NCBI RefSeq assembly: GCF_040537815.1 | Contig: NZ_JBEWSZ010000001.1 | Location: forward strand, 2,418,001-2,482,000 | DNA from: Mesorhizobium shangrilense | Lineage (GTDB): Bacteria; Pseudomonadota; Alphaproteobacteria; Rhizobiales; Rhizobiaceae | DNA: 64,000 bases | Reading direction: 5' to 3' | In this document: one piece after another, positions 1-11,229 of the stretch | How positions within the stretch are numbered: the stretch's first letter is position 1 | How the letters are laid out: the number at the start of each line of letters is the position of its first letter | Program-made: the position numbers and the translations under genes | Notes under the pieces: generated by a model | Database searches by the model: none | Told to the model about the DNA's origin: nothing | Seen by the model: the letters and a program-made list of their open reading frames with translations, nothing else

Positions 1-784
1 CGAGATAATTAGCGATGTCAGCCTCTGACCAACTGCCGATACCGCCCGCACCCGATGTGATGTTCGACACGATGCCGTTGCCTTCAGCCGCCACGGCACC
101 CGCCAGCCACTCGCTCTTTTTCGTGCCGCCTGCAAAGTCGCGCGGCGTGTGGCACTCGCCGCAATGGCCCGGCCCTTCCACCAGATAGCGACCGGCCATC
201 ACTGGCTCAGGCGTGCCTTCGGGGAGAGAAACGACCGGACGATCGCTGAGATAAAGCAGTTTCCACAGGCCGATGCCGCGACGGATGTTGAACGGGAATG
301 CCAGCGAACTGGCGGGCGCCTTGCCGGCCACTGCCGGAAGCGTCTTCAGGAAGGCATAGAGATCAGCAATGTCGGCCGGGTTCATTCGTGCGTAGGACGC
401 ATAGGGAAATGCCGGATAAAGATGCTCGCCTGACGGCGACACGCCCTTCAGCATTGCATTGGCAAAATCCTCGACTGACCATGCGCCGATGCCGTCCTTC
501 GGATCTTGCGAAATGTTAGGTGGTACGAACGTCCCGAAGGGCGTCTTGAGCTCGAGGCCGCCAACCAGTTGGAGTCGCGTGTCGCCCTTTGAACCCGGCT
601 TGGCATGACAGGAGGAGCAGCCACCTGCATAGAAAATGCGCTTGCCCTTGGCTGTATCGCCGGTGCCAAGCTTGGCCAGGGTTTCGGCGCTGAGCTTGAC
701 CGGCGCAGACAAGGACCACCCGGCAACAGCGCCGACGCCACCCAGGACGAGGACGGCGCTGATGAGTTTTTTGAGCCAGGACAT
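1..784 (-). CDS. diheme cytochrome c (C-terminus off the window edge)
   Basis: Partial gene: the frame stays open to base 1, so the C-terminus lies outside the window. From the ATG at 784 it reads an N-terminal hydrophobic anchor or signal (about residues 5-25, after MSWLKK) and then two class I heme sites, CSSCH at 56-60 and CGECH at 208-212. That makes it a diheme cytochrome c of the membrane-anchored kind that carries electrons in the periplasm. It lies 9 bases downstream of the cytochrome c' gene on the same strand, so the two are probably co-transcribed. Family membership follows from the heme motifs and their spacing; the partner dehydrogenase or oxidase cannot be told from this sequence. 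Confidence 0.88.
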   Translation of the reverse strand, partial: MSWLKKLISAVLVLGGVGAVAGWSLSAPVKLSAETLAKLGTGDTAKGKRIFYAGGCSSCHAKPGSKGDTRLQLVGGLELKTPFGTFVPPNISQDPKDGIGAWSVEDFANAMLKGVSPSGEHLYPAFPYASYARMNPADIADLYAFLKTLPAVAGKAPASSLAFPFNIRRGIGLWKLLYLSDRPVVSLPEGTPEPVMAGRYLVEGPGHCGECHTPRDFAGGTKKSEWLAGAVAAEGNGIVSNITSGAGGIGSWSEADIANYL

Positions 785-793
785 GGCCAGGCA

Positions 794-1231
794 TCAGCCT
801 TTCTTCACCCTGTAGGTCTGATGGCAAGTGCCACAATCCGACCCGATTGCATTGAATTGGGCTTTCAGGGCATCGGCATCGGCAGGCGCGGCGGCCACTG
901 CTGCCTTGACATCGGCAAGAAACTTATCTTCGGTCGCCTTGAAACCGGTCATGTCCTCCCAGATCTTTGGCGACGCAGTCGTGTCACCGGCGTCGCTGCC
1001 GGCTGGGAACAGAGCCTCGACATCGAGTTTCTCCGCATTCGCCTGCAGCGCCTGCAGCGCAGTCAGCACGGAAGCTGCATCGAACGACTCGTCGCCCTGG
1101 ACCACCTTGGATAAGCCGCCGGCGATCTTGCCACGTTCCTTCATCAGAGCCTGCCGATCCAGGATCGGATCCGCAAATGCCGCCGATGCGGCGAGAGCGA
1201 GCATAGAGATGGCGAGGACAAGCTTTCTCAT
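794..1231 (-). CDS. cytochrome c'
   Basis: 145 aa with a Sec signal peptide (MRKLVLAIS..., cleavage near AFA-D at about residue 21) and one heme site placed at the far C-terminus, CGTCH at 133-137. A C-terminal CxxCH on a helical exported protein of this size is the hallmark of cytochrome c' (class II). Members of this family are periplasmic, form four-helix bundles, and bind NO or CO; some shuttle electrons. It is the first gene of a two-gene unit with the downstream diheme cytochrome c. Whether it protects against NO here is inference. Confidence 0.9.
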   Translation of the reverse strand: MRKLVLAISMLALAASAAFADPILDRQALMKERGKIAGGLSKVVQGDESFDAASVLTALQALQANAEKLDVEALFPAGSDAGDTTASPKIWEDMTGFKATEDKFLADVKAAVAAAPADADALKAQFNAIGSDCGTCHQTYRVKKG

Positions 1232-1364
1232 TCAATTGGCTCCAATGGCTGAAGGTACTTTGGGACAGGACGTTAACGGATGTCGCGGCTGGAATATTCC
1301 CTCCTGCTCAGGCGATATTGGTTGGCCGCTCTGTCATCGCAACGCAGACCCCCACTTAAAAAAG

Positions 1365-1390
1365 AAAAGCCCCGGCGTGCCGGGGCTTTT
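1365..1390 (-). terminator. rho-independent terminator of sodB
   Basis: A perfect 12-base inverted repeat (AAAAGCCCCGGC / GCCGGGGCTTTT, 2-base loop) lies 10 bases past the sodB stop. Read on the minus strand it is followed by a T-rich tract (TTTTCTTTTTT), as expected for an intrinsic terminator. It separates sodB from the cytochrome pair. Confidence 0.9.
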
Positions 1391-1399
1391 CGATATCGA

Positions 1400-2002
1400 T
1401 CAGGCCTTGGCTTTTTCGTAGAGTTCGAGGACGTGATCCCAATTGATCAGGCTGTCGACGAAGGCTTCGAGATATTTCGGCCGCGCGTTGCGATAGTCGA
1501 TGTAATAGGAGTGTTCCCACACATCCACGCCGAGGATCGGCGACGCGCCATGAACGAGCGGATTCTCGCCGTTCGGGGTCTTCGAGATCGCCAGCTTGCC
1601 GTCCTTGACCGAAACCCAGGCCCAGCCAGAACCGAACTGCGTCGTTCCGGCAGCGATGAAGTCCGCCTTGAACTTGTCATAGCCGCCGAGATCGCTGTCG
1701 ACAGCCTTCTGCAGCGCACCCGACAGCTTGTTGCCGCCGCCGCCCTTCTTCATCCACTTCCAGAAATGGATGTGGTTGTAGTGCTGGGCGGCATTGTTGA
1801 AGAGGCCGGCATTCTTGCCGAACGACTGCTTGACCACCTCTTCGACCGACAGGTCGCCCAAGCCGGCTTCAGCAGCGAGCTTGTTGCCATTGTCGACATA
1901 GGCCTTGTGGTGCTTGTCGTGATGATATTCCAGCGTCTCCTTGGACATGTAAGGCTGCAACGCCTCATAGTCATACGGCAGAGCGGGCAATTCGAAAGCC
2001 AT
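1400..2002 (-). CDS. sodB: superoxide dismutase, Fe/Mn type
   Basis: 200 aa, the usual size for the Fe/Mn-SOD family, cytoplasmic, converting superoxide to oxygen and hydrogen peroxide. The four metal ligands are visible: a His in EYHHDKHH (about residue 27), a His in AQHYNH, and Asp and His in DVWEHSYYIDY. The second-shell stretch QFGSGWAWV is also present. The ATG at 2002 has a GGGAG ribosome site 8 bases upstream. The gene is monocistronic, with its own terminator downstream and a candidate promoter and leader hairpin upstream (see 2022-2074). Iron or manganese cannot be told apart with certainty from sequence; rhizobial enzymes of this type are often cambialistic. Confidence 0.96.
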   Translation of the reverse strand: MAFELPALPYDYEALQPYMSKETLEYHHDKHHKAYVDNGNKLAAEAGLGDLSVEEVVKQSFGKNAGLFNNAAQHYNHIHFWKWMKKGGGGNKLSGALQKAVDSDLGGYDKFKADFIAAGTTQFGSGWAWVSVKDGKLAISKTPNGENPLVHGASPILGVDVWEHSYYIDYRNARPKYLEAFVDSLINWDHVLELYEKAKA

Positions 2003-2021
2003 GGGTAGTACTCCCTCGTGG

Positions 2022-2074
2022 AAAAATCCGGTGTCGATACCGGACTAACATAGGTCTGGATTGAGCTGGAACAA
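2022..2074 (-). promoter_or_regulatory. candidate sodB promoter with terminator-like leader hairpin
   Basis: On the minus strand a TTGTTC (-35, 2074-2069) and TATGTT (-10, 2052-2047) are separated by 16 bases. The predicted transcript would begin almost directly with a hairpin: TCCGGT (2044-2039), a 6-base loop, ACCGGA (2032-2027), then five T residues (2026-2022). The stem is only 6 bp, so it may be a weak attenuator, an mRNA-stabilising 5' hairpin or chance. The promoter assignment rests on box similarity alone. Confidence 0.4.
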
Positions 2075-2177
2075 CTCCGGAAATGAAGCGCCGGTTCCTT
2101 TTCTAAGCAGGTTCAGGAAAAGTGTCACACGGTTTTACGATGGGAACCTGCGTCAAAACGAGAGGTAGCAAACCGGG

Positions 2178-3056
2178 TCATTTAGCCGGCGTCGAATGCG
2201 CCCAATCCCAATAGAGTTCACGCGCTTTCTTGGCCACCGGCCCGGGCTGCAGATCGCGGTCCTCGATGCGGGTGATCGGCACCACCTTGGAATGGTTTCC
2301 GGTCGAGAAAATCTCGTCCGCTTCAAGGAAATCACGAACAGAGAGCGTCTTTTCAGTCGTCTTGAACCCATACTCTCCGAGAAGCGTCATCGTGCGCGAG
2401 CGCGTGATGCCGGACAGGAAGGTGCCATTCGGCGCAGGCGTCAGCACATGGCTGTCCTTGACCAGGAAGATGTTCGAGCTTCCGGTCTCGGCGACGTTGC
2501 CCAGCATGTCCAGCACCAGGGCATTGTCGAAGCCGCGCATCTTGGCTTCGAGAATGGCGCGGCCGTTGTTGGGGTAGAGGCAGCCGGCCTTGGCGTTGGT
2601 CGGCATCGTCTCGAAGGTCGGCCGCCGGAACGGCGATACCGTCACCGAAAAACCGGTCGGCGCGATCATCGGCGATTCATAAAGGCAAAGGCAGAAGCGG
2701 GTCGAGGCGGGATCGGCTGGCACGCCCATGTAGCCGCCATGCTCGGCCCAGTACATCGGCCTGATGTACACCGCCGTCTTGCCGTCGAATTTCTTCAGCC
2801 CGTCCCAAGTCAGTCCGACGATCTGTTCGGGGGTCATGGACGGCTTGAGGCCGAGCGCGATCGCCGAGGCATTGACCCTCCCGGCGTGAAGATCGAGATC
2901 GGGGGCTACGCCTTCGAACCAGCGGGCACCGTCGAACACGCTGGTGCCAAGCCACATGGCATGGCTGCGCGGCCCCAGGATGGCAACGTTGCCCTCGTAC
3001 CAATCACCATCCACGAAAGTCCAGGTCGCGGATTGCGCCGCTGCTGCCAATGTCAT
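2178..3056 (-). CDS. ilvE: branched-chain amino acid aminotransferase
   Basis: 292 aa from the ATG at 3056 (MTLAAAAQSATWTFVDG); an upstream in-frame start at 3128 would add a non-conserved leader. It is a fold-type IV PLP aminotransferase that interconverts Leu, Ile and Val with their 2-oxo acids. Visible marks are the PLP-lysine segment NAKAGCLYPNN, the class IV signature around GNVAETGSSNIFLVKD, and TFLSGITRSRTM near the C-terminus. Several ilvE-like paralogs exist in rhizobia, so the exact substrate (BCAA or D-amino acid/4-amino-4-deoxychorismate type) is less sure than the family. It is transcribed divergently from the haloacid dehalogenase gene across a 177-base region. Confidence 0.9.
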   Translation of the reverse strand: MTLAAAAQSATWTFVDGDWYEGNVAILGPRSHAMWLGTSVFDGARWFEGVAPDLDLHAGRVNASAIALGLKPSMTPEQIVGLTWDGLKKFDGKTAVYIRPMYWAEHGGYMGVPADPASTRFCLCLYESPMIAPTGFSVTVSPFRRPTFETMPTNAKAGCLYPNNGRAILEAKMRGFDNALVLDMLGNVAETGSSNIFLVKDSHVLTPAPNGTFLSGITRSRTMTLLGEYGFKTTEKTLSVRDFLEADEIFSTGNHSKVVPITRIEDRDLQPGPVAKKARELYWDWAHSTPAK

Positions 3057-3233
3057 TGCTTCATTCCGTTCCGAAATTGCCTTGTACGGCCATTGGAAGA
3101 TGCTTTGGCGGGCGCCGTCAACCGGCATCGCCGAGATTTGTTGGGGCCAGCGATGACCCGCGTGGCGTCAAATCCATCATACCAGGCACGATCAGGGCTT
3201 GCACACGGTGCCGCCCGGTTCCAAAACTGGCTC

Positions 3234-3896
3234 ATGCATCATGCGGCCTATGTTTTCGACGCCTATGGCACGTTGTTCGACGTCCATGCCGCCGTTCGTC
3301 GTCACGCCGACCAGATCGGACCGGACGGCCAGTTGCTGTCGGAAATTTGGCGCGCCAAGCAGCTGGAGTATTCCTGGGTGCGGACGCTGATGGGCGCCTA
3401 TGCCGATTTCTGGCAACTCACCGAGCAGGCCCTGGATTTCGCCTTGCGCAAGGTTCCGTCCGCGGACGCGGGTCTCAGGGCCAAGCTGCTGGACGCATAT
3501 TGGCGACTGGACTGCTATCCGGAGGTACCAGCCGTCCTAAAGGCGCTCAAGGCATCGGGAGCAAGACTGGCAATCCTCTCCAACGGCTCGCCCGAAATGC
3601 TGAAAGCGGCCGTCAAGTCCGCCGCGCTCGACCACGTCCTGGACGACATCTATTCCGTCGATACCGTCCGGCGCTTCAAAACCGATCCATCCGTCTACGA
3701 TATGGTTGCCACCGGCTGGCGGCTCTACCCGGGTGCGATATCCTTTCAGTCGTCCAATCGCTGGGATATTGCCGGCGCGACAAAATTTGGCTTCCGGACC
3801 GTCTGGATCAACCGTAGCAACCAGCCTGAGGAATATCGGGATTTCCCGCCCGCCCTGATCCTGCCGTCGCTGGAAGCCTTGGTGGCCGGCGGCTGA
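3234..3896 (+). CDS. L-2-haloacid dehalogenase (HAD type II)
   Basis: 220 aa from the ATG at 3234; the same frame is open far upstream, but that part is only the shadow of the opposite aminotransferase gene. HAD motif I is FDAYGTLFD with nucleophile Asp9, motif II is LSNGSPEML, and motif III/IV are KTDPSVYD and SSNRWDIAGATKFG. The SSNxWD motif is typical of (S)-2-haloacid dehalogenases, which hydrolyse 2-haloalkanoates to 2-hydroxy acids through an aspartyl ester. Length matches the family (about 220-230). Natural substrate in this organism is unknown; haloacids are the family assignment, not something shown here. Confidence 0.88.
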   Translation: MHHAAYVFDAYGTLFDVHAAVRRHADQIGPDGQLLSEIWRAKQLEYSWVRTLMGAYADFWQLTEQALDFALRKVPSADAGLRAKLLDAYWRLDCYPEVPAVLKALKASGARLAILSNGSPEMLKAAVKSAALDHVLDDIYSVDTVRRFKTDPSVYDMVATGWRLYPGAISFQSSNRWDIAGATKFGFRTVWINRSNQPEEYRDFPPALILPSLEALVAGG

Positions 3897-4071
3897 TCCC
3901 CTGATATGTGGCCATCACGCAACAGTGGCAGCGCGGTCACAGCTTTGCCTTTCTTTGTCCACCCTGCGGCCAGATTTGGAACCGCCTATCGCGCCAAGTG
4001 TTAGGTCGAGCACTCAACGCGCAAACGGCGTATTCACGCTTTGTTGCGATTTGCGACTTTAAAAGGCAACC

Positions 4072-4848
4072 ATGTCCATACCTGAATCGCTCCCCGTTCG
4101 CCTCAGCCGCCGCGGCTTTCTCAACGCCGCCGCTCTGGGCGCCGCCTCGATCGCAGTTTCCGCTTGCAGCACCACCGGGCCGGGACCAGCCGAGCCCCCT
4201 CCGCCGGCCTATGTCGAGCCCCCGCTCGCCGACTATGTGACCATGTATGCGGCCGTCAGCGATGGTGGCTTTGACCTTCCCGCGATACCAGTCGACAAGA
4301 TCGATCCGCAGTACCTGCGCCAGATCGTTCAGGACCCGACAGGCCAGAAACCGGGAACCATCGTCGTCGATACGACCAACCACTTCCTCTATCTCGTGCG
4401 CCCCGGCGGCCAGGCGATCCGCTATGGCGTCGGCCTTGGCCGCGCCGGCTTCGCGTGGTCGGGCGACGCTGTGGTCCAGTGGAAGCAGAAATGGCCGAAA
4501 TGGACTCCGCCAGATGAAATGATCGCCCGGCAGCCGGAACTGAAGCCGTACAGCGCCGACAATGGCGGCATGCCCGGCGGCCTCAAAAACCCGCTTGGCG
4601 CACGCGCGCTCTATCTCTTCCAGGGCAACCAGGACACGCTCTACCGCTTGCACGGTTCGCCCGAATGGCGGTCGATCGGCAAGTCGGTCTCATCGGGCTG
4701 TGTACGCCTGATGAACCAGGACATCATCGACCTTTACGACCGCGTGCCAAGCAAGACCCCGGTCATCGTCACGGCCGATGTCAGTGATCCCACGGCGGGG
4801 ACCAACCACAAGGGGATCGCGATCGATAGCGGCGTCCCGACCGGTTAA
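4072..4848 (+). CDS. L,D-transpeptidase (YkuD family), exported lipoprotein
   Basis: 258 aa. The N-terminus carries a twin-arginine signal (SRRGFLNAAALG) running into a lipobox-like SVSAC, so export by Tat and lipid anchoring are likely. The YkuD domain (about residues 95-235) ends in the catalytic signature: His194 in HGSPEW and Cys210 in SSGCVRLMN. Such enzymes cross-link peptidoglycan 3-3 or attach proteins to it, and are many-membered in rhizobia. A Pro-rich linker follows the signal. It stands alone, convergent with the HerA-like gene, with a strong hairpin between them. Confidence 0.93.
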   Translation: MSIPESLPVRLSRRGFLNAAALGAASIAVSACSTTGPGPAEPPPPAYVEPPLADYVTMYAAVSDGGFDLPAIPVDKIDPQYLRQIVQDPTGQKPGTIVVDTTNHFLYLVRPGGQAIRYGVGLGRAGFAWSGDAVVQWKQKWPKWTPPDEMIARQPELKPYSADNGGMPGGLKNPLGARALYLFQGNQDTLYRLHGSPEWRSIGKSVSSGCVRLMNQDIIDLYDRVPSKTPVIVTADVSDPTAGTNHKGIAIDSGVPTG

Positions 4849-4897
4849 GCGCCCGCGCCCTGAAATCGGTTCTTTGCGCCGATAGACGGCAACAATT

Positions 4898-4931
4898 GGA
4901 GGCCTATCCGGCTGAAACCGGATAGGCCTCC
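4898..4931. terminator. bidirectional hairpin terminator
   Basis: A perfect 14-base stem (GGAGGCCTATCCGG at 4898-4911, CCGGATAGGCCTCC at 4918-4931) with a 6-base loop sits between the convergent transpeptidase and HerA-like genes. No clear T run follows on the plus strand and only a short T-rich stretch on the minus strand, so termination is inferred from stem strength and position. Confidence 0.75.
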
Positions 4932-4941
4932 ATGCTGCGAT

Positions 4942-6489
4942 CTAGCGGCCTCGCGACAGACTGCCGAGGATACCGCGCACGATCGCTCTTCCAACCGACG
5001 AACCGACCGAACGCACCACCGACTTGATCGCGGCCTCGGTCACCGTCTGGCGGTTGGACGGGCGCGGCGCTGGCGCCCGTCGGCCCGTGGATTGCTGAGG
5101 CGGATCGTCGTTGCCGAAACCTGGGATGGTCCAGCGCGAGCCACCACTGCCTTGCTGCTGCGCCTGCTGTTCGGCGTCCTGTGCATCCCTGGCTTTTTTA
5201 TGAAGCATCTCGAAGGCCGATTCGCGGTCGATGACCTCGTCGTATTGCCCAGCGACCGGGCTTTCCTGGATCAGCTTGCGGCGCTCGTCCGGCGTGATCG
5301 GGCCAAGCCGCGAAGACGGTGGCCGGATCAGCGTTCGCTGGACCATGGACGGAACGCCCTTGGCCTCCAGCGTCGAGACCAGCGCCTCGCCGGTAGCGAG
5401 TTGAGTAATCGCCGTGGCGCAGTCGAAGTCGGGGTTTGGCCTGAATGTTTCAGCCGCCGTCCTCACCGCCTGCTGCTCACGCGGCGTATAGGCGCGCAAC
5501 GCGTGCTGTACGCGATTGCCGAGCTGGGCCAGAACTTTCTCAGGGATATCCAAGGGGTTCTGGGTGACGAAGTAGACCCCGACGCCTTTCGAGCGGATCA
5601 GGCGAACCACTTGTTCAACACGGTCGACCAGCACTTTGGGCGCTTCGTCGAACAGCAGATGCGCCTCGTCGAAGAAGAACACCAGCTTCGGCCTGTCGGG
5701 ATCGCCGACTTCCGGAAGCACCTCGAACAGTTCCGACATTAGCCACAACAGGAAGGTCGCGTAGAGTCGCGGGTTCATCATCAGCTTGTCGGCGGCCAGC
5801 ACGCTGATGGCCCCGCGCCCGTCACGGGTTGTCCGCATGATATCCGATATCCTCAGCGCCGGCTCGCCGAAGAAATGCGCCGCGCCCTGCTGTTCAAGAA
5901 CGAGCAGCGTGCGCTGGATCGCGCCAACCGATGGCTTCGTCACATTGCCGTAGCGCGTGCTGATTTCATCGGAGCGCTCGGCGATGTTGGCGAGAAGCGC
6001 CTGCAGGTCCTTCAAATCCAGCAGCAGCAAACCTTCCTCATCCGCGATGCGGAAGGCGATGTTCATGATGCCTTCCTGCGCATCCGTCAGGTTCATCAGG
6101 CGCGACAGAAGCAGCGGCCCCATCTCCGAAATGGTGGCGCGGATAGGGTGTCCCTGTTCGCCGAACAGGTCCCAGAAGATGACCGGGAATTCCTGGAAAT
6201 CGTAAGGGTCGAGCCTGACCTGTTCGGCTCGCTTGCCCAGAAAATCCTGCGGCGTGCCCATCATCGCGATGCCGGACAGGTCGCCCTTGATGTCGGCGCA
6301 GAACACCGGCACGCCGGCGTTCGAAAAACCTTCCGCCAGAATCTGCAAGGTCACCGTCTTGCCTGTACCGGTGGCGCCAGTCACCAGGCCGTGGCGATTG
6401 CCATATTGCAGCAACAACTGTTCGGCGCGCTGATAGCTGTCATCCGGCTTGCGGCTGGCGCCGATGAAAATACTCGTGTCGTCAGCCAT
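4942..6489 (-). CDS. HerA-like ATPase, DUF853/YjgR family
   Basis: 515 aa from the ATG at 6489 ([14 protein letters not shown]); the upstream in-frame extension is not conserved-looking. Walker A is GATGTGKT at residues 38-45 and Walker B is [12 protein letters not shown]. This matches the YjgR/DUF853 branch of HerA-type hexameric ATPases, close to DNA-pumping helicases. The C-terminal 60 residues are Gln/Gly/Pro-rich and then form a basic tail ([18 protein letters not shown]). The cellular role of YjgR is not established; naming it a helicase is by homology only. It diverges from the methylmalonyl-CoA mutase genes across about 250 bases. Confidence 0.88.
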   Translation of the reverse strand: MADDTSIFIGASRKPDDSYQRAEQLLLQYGNRHGLVTGATGTGKTVTLQILAEGFSNAGVPVFCADIKGDLSGIAMMGTPQDFLGKRAEQVRLDPYDFQEFPVIFWDLFGEQGHPIRATISEMGPLLLSRLMNLTDAQEGIMNIAFRIADEEGLLLLDLKDLQALLANIAERSDEISTRYGNVTKPSVGAIQRTLLVLEQQGAAHFFGEPALRISDIMRTTRDGRGAISVLAADKLMMNPRLYATFLLWLMSELFEVLPEVGDPDRPKLVFFFDEAHLLFDEAPKVLVDRVEQVVRLIRSKGVGVYFVTQNPLDIPEKVLAQLGNRVQHALRAYTPREQQAVRTAAETFRPNPDFDCATAITQLATGEALVSTLEAKGVPSMVQRTLIRPPSSRLGPITPDERRKLIQESPVAGQYDEVIDRESAFEMLHKKARDAQDAEQQAQQQGSGGSRWTIPGFGNDDPPQQSTGRRAPAPRPSNRQTVTEAAIKSVVRSVGSSVGRAIVRGILGSLSRGR

Positions 6490-6746
6490 TTTGTCGGGTC
6501 TCCGCAAACCTGATTTGGTCCTCGCCGAAGGTATAGTGACGCCATCCGGAAGCGACAATGGCTACACTCGAAATTGGTCTTTTGGCGCTTGCGGATTTTG
6601 TCGTCGTTTGGCAATCGGTTGACGGTTCGCAATGCCGGCGATGGGTGATGTCAATCATCGCCGCGTCATGTTGCATTGTGATATGGGGCGAGGAAACGTA
6701 GACTGACATCTCCAGGCTGATGCGGCCGACAAAACGAGGAAAGCGG

Positions 6747-8185
6747 ATGGGCGCTGGTGCCTTGATCCACGATGCTGAGGTTCCGAATGCCGACAGGCAG
6801 CGATGGCTGGCTCTCGCGGAGAAAGCGTTGGCCGGTGCGTCCTTTGAGGAAAGGCTGGTATCCCGTACCGACGACGACATCCGGATCGAGCCGCTATACG
6901 ATCGCTCGACCATTGGCGAGCCGCTTGTGCGAGCAAACCCGAGATCGCCCTGGATTGTCAGCCAGCGTATAGACGACCCCGATGTCGGCCGTGCCAAGGC
7001 CCAGGCACTGGAAGACGTGGCGCAGGGCGCCACCGGACTGTCGCTTGTCTTCGAGGGCGCTCCCAATGCGTTCGGCTACGGCCTGCCAAGGACGGCGAAG
7101 GCGCTGGAGACCGTGCTGGAGGGCATTCCGCTCAATCGCGTCCAGGTCCGTATCGACACCCATCCCTGGAGCCGTCCGATGGCCGACTGGCTGGTCGCGT
7201 TCCTGAGCAAGCGTCGGTCTGATCCGGCAAAGCTCAACCTGTCCTTCGGCATCGATCCCGCGGCGATCCTTGCCGGGACCGGGCGGCTACGCATGTCGAT
7301 CGAAGCACTGCAGGAATCGATGCCGCAATCGCTGGCGCATTTCTTTTCGATGGGTGTCCCCGGTGTGCTGCTCGAAGCTGACGGGCGCGTGGTCCACAAT
7401 GGGGGCGCCACGGAAGCGCAGGAACTCGGCATCATGTTGGCTTCAGCGGTCTCCTATCTCAGAATGTTCGAGAAGGCCCGGCAGCCACTTGTCTATGCCG
7501 CACCCCATATTGGCTTTGCGCTCAGCGTCGACCAGGACCAGTTCCTGTCGATGGCCAAGGTCCGAGCCTTGCGTAGGCTGTGGGCACGGGCGCAGGAAGC
7601 CTGCTCGATCCCCAATTCCACCGCCAGTGTCCATGCCGAAACATCGTTTCGCATGATGACCGCAGCGGACCCGGAGACGAACATCCTGCGCACCACCATT
7701 GCCGGCTTTGCCGCCGCGGCCGGCGGCGCGGATTCAATCTCCATCCTGCCGCACACGATCGTGCACGGCCTTCCGGCGGGCTTCGCCCGGCGCGTTGCCC
7801 GCAACGCGCAACTGATCATGGCCAATGAAAGCCACATCGGTCACGTCGCCGACCCGGCCTATGGCTCCGGGGCCGTCGAAGCGCTGACCGCGGAACTCTG
7901 CCAGGCGGCCTGGACGGAATTCCAACGAATCGAAGCGGAAGGCGGCGTGCTTGCCAGCCTTCAGGAAGGGCACATCCAGAAGCGCGTTCACGCCGCGGCC
8001 GCGCGGCGCAATGCAGCCTATCAGGCTGGCGAACGGGCCATCGTCGGCACGACACTTTACCCGCTGAAGGGCGAGCGCCCGGTCGAAACACTGGCAGCGG
8101 AACGTCGGCCTGCCTTCACCGAAGGCGTTGCGGTCTGCGAGCCGCTATTTCCTGTCCGCATCGATCAATCGATCGGAGGCGCATC

Positions 8186-8189
<4 letters not shown>
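6747..8189 (+). CDS. mutA: methylmalonyl-CoA mutase small subunit
   Basis: 480 aa from the ATG at 6747, chosen because GAGGA lies 6 bases upstream; an ATG at 6720 would add nine residues. It resembles the catalytically silent beta subunit of the heterodimeric mutase: the [13 protein letters not shown] segment typical of the family near residue 37, a TIM-barrel region, and no C-terminal cobalamin domain with the DxHxxG motif. It pairs with the catalytic subunit encoded by the next gene, overlapping by 4 bases (TTGA), so translation is probably coupled. Together they convert methylmalonyl-CoA to succinyl-CoA in propionate use. Confidence 0.9.
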
Positions 8190-10309
<2,120 letters not shown>

Positions 10310-10370
10310 ACACTGCCGCATAGCTGAACAAGCTCGCTATAACCGGCGTTGTAACAGGGGATGCAGCACC

Positions 10371-10591
10371 GTGAAAACGACCATCCACAAGATTGATGAT
10401 TCCGAAGGCGCGGTCATTCCGAGGAAGCTTCTTGACCGCATGAACTTGCGGGTAGGCGATCTGCTTGAAACGTCGAAACGGATGATGGCATTGCCTTGAG
10501 ACCCTTGGCCGACAGCTTCGATCGTCAGATGAAAGCTGCCCCAGAAGTCATGGACAAATATAGGGTTGGGCTTCAGAAGCTCTCGGAATGA
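10371..10591 (+). pseudogene. MazE/AbrB-type antitoxin, frameshifted remnant
   Basis: The GTG at 10371 opens a 42-residue frame starting MKTTIHKIDDSEGAVIPRKL, a SpoVT-AbrB/MazE DNA-binding fold, but it stops early at 10499. Near 10470 the conserved reading continues in another frame (from 10472): VETDDGIALRPLADSF and so on to the stop at 10589-10591, giving the usual antitoxin C-terminal tail. One lost base at about 10470 explains both halves. No toxin gene (PemK/MazF or Doc type) follows. The join is my reading from translating both frames; a sequencing error would restore a 73-residue antitoxin. Confidence 0.72.
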
Positions 10592-10593
10592 CC

Positions 10594-10609
10594 TGCACCA
10601 ATCGGTGCA
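10594..10609. terminator. short hairpin between antitoxin remnant and gre gene
   Basis: TGCACC, 4-base loop, GGTGCA, placed between two convergent genes. The stem is 6 bp and no T run follows on either strand, so this is only a possible terminator. Confidence 0.25.
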
Positions 10610-10633
10610 CCTCGGCACTGGGATGTGAAACGC

Positions 10634-11107
10634 CTAGCTGTCGGAGAGCTTGACGATTTCCCATTCCTTGCCGTTGACCACGGCAACGTCGCCAAGCTTC
10701 TTGCCGAACAGGGCAACGGCCATCGGCGAGACGTGGGAAATCGTGCCCTTGGCCGGATCGGCCTCGTCCTCGCCGACGATCTTCCAGTGCACCTTCCTCT
10801 CGTCATCGCCCTGCAGGGTAACGCCCATGCCGAAACGAACCAGATCGCTTCCGGGCTCCGGCACGGACAATTCGGCATTCTCGCGCCGCGCGGTCCAGTA
10901 GCGCAGGTCGCGCGACACAACAGCAATGCGCTCGCGGTCTGCCTTCCTCTCCGCTTTCGCCAGTATGTCGCGCAAGTCAGCCAGATTCTCCTCGATCATC
11001 GCCAGGCCGCGCTCCGTCACCAGATTGCGGTGCGGGCTGATCGGCCGCTCGCCGACGCCGGCGATGGCATTTTCGCTGTCTTCCTCGCGTGTGAAAGCTC
11101 TGCTCAT
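10634..11107 (-). CDS. GreA/GreB-family transcription elongation factor
   Basis: 157 aa. An N-terminal helical part rich in charged residues (about 30-75, ERGLAMIEENLADLRDILAK) is followed by a GreA/GreB C-terminal domain: KVHWKIVGEDEADPAKGTIS, then HVSPMAVALFGKKLGDVAVV. Gre proteins bind the RNA polymerase secondary channel and trigger cleavage of backtracked RNA. Rhizobia encode a main GreA elsewhere, and this looks like a second, GreB-like paralog; the role may therefore be regulatory rather than housekeeping. Single gene, convergent with the antitoxin remnant. Confidence 0.87.
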   Translation of the reverse strand: MSRAFTREEDSENAIAGVGERPISPHRNLVTERGLAMIEENLADLRDILAKAERKADRERIAVVSRDLRYWTARRENAELSVPEPGSDLVRFGMGVTLQGDDERKVHWKIVGEDEADPAKGTISHVSPMAVALFGKKLGDVAVVNGKEWEIVKLSDS

Positions 11108-11229
11108 CCAATGAACTTAGGCGCGGAGAGGCTGCTCGACAAGCCACTGTCGCTGCTTATCGAGGGGCGAGACAGAACGTCTGGCACGATTCCTGCGGTG
11201 TCAGGGTTGAACGCCAGGATTCTGTGCCG

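Noticed and set aside
2196..3896. 566-residue plus-strand frame including the haloacid dehalogenase
   Set aside because: Only the part from 3234 has family motifs; the front half is the antisense of ilvE.
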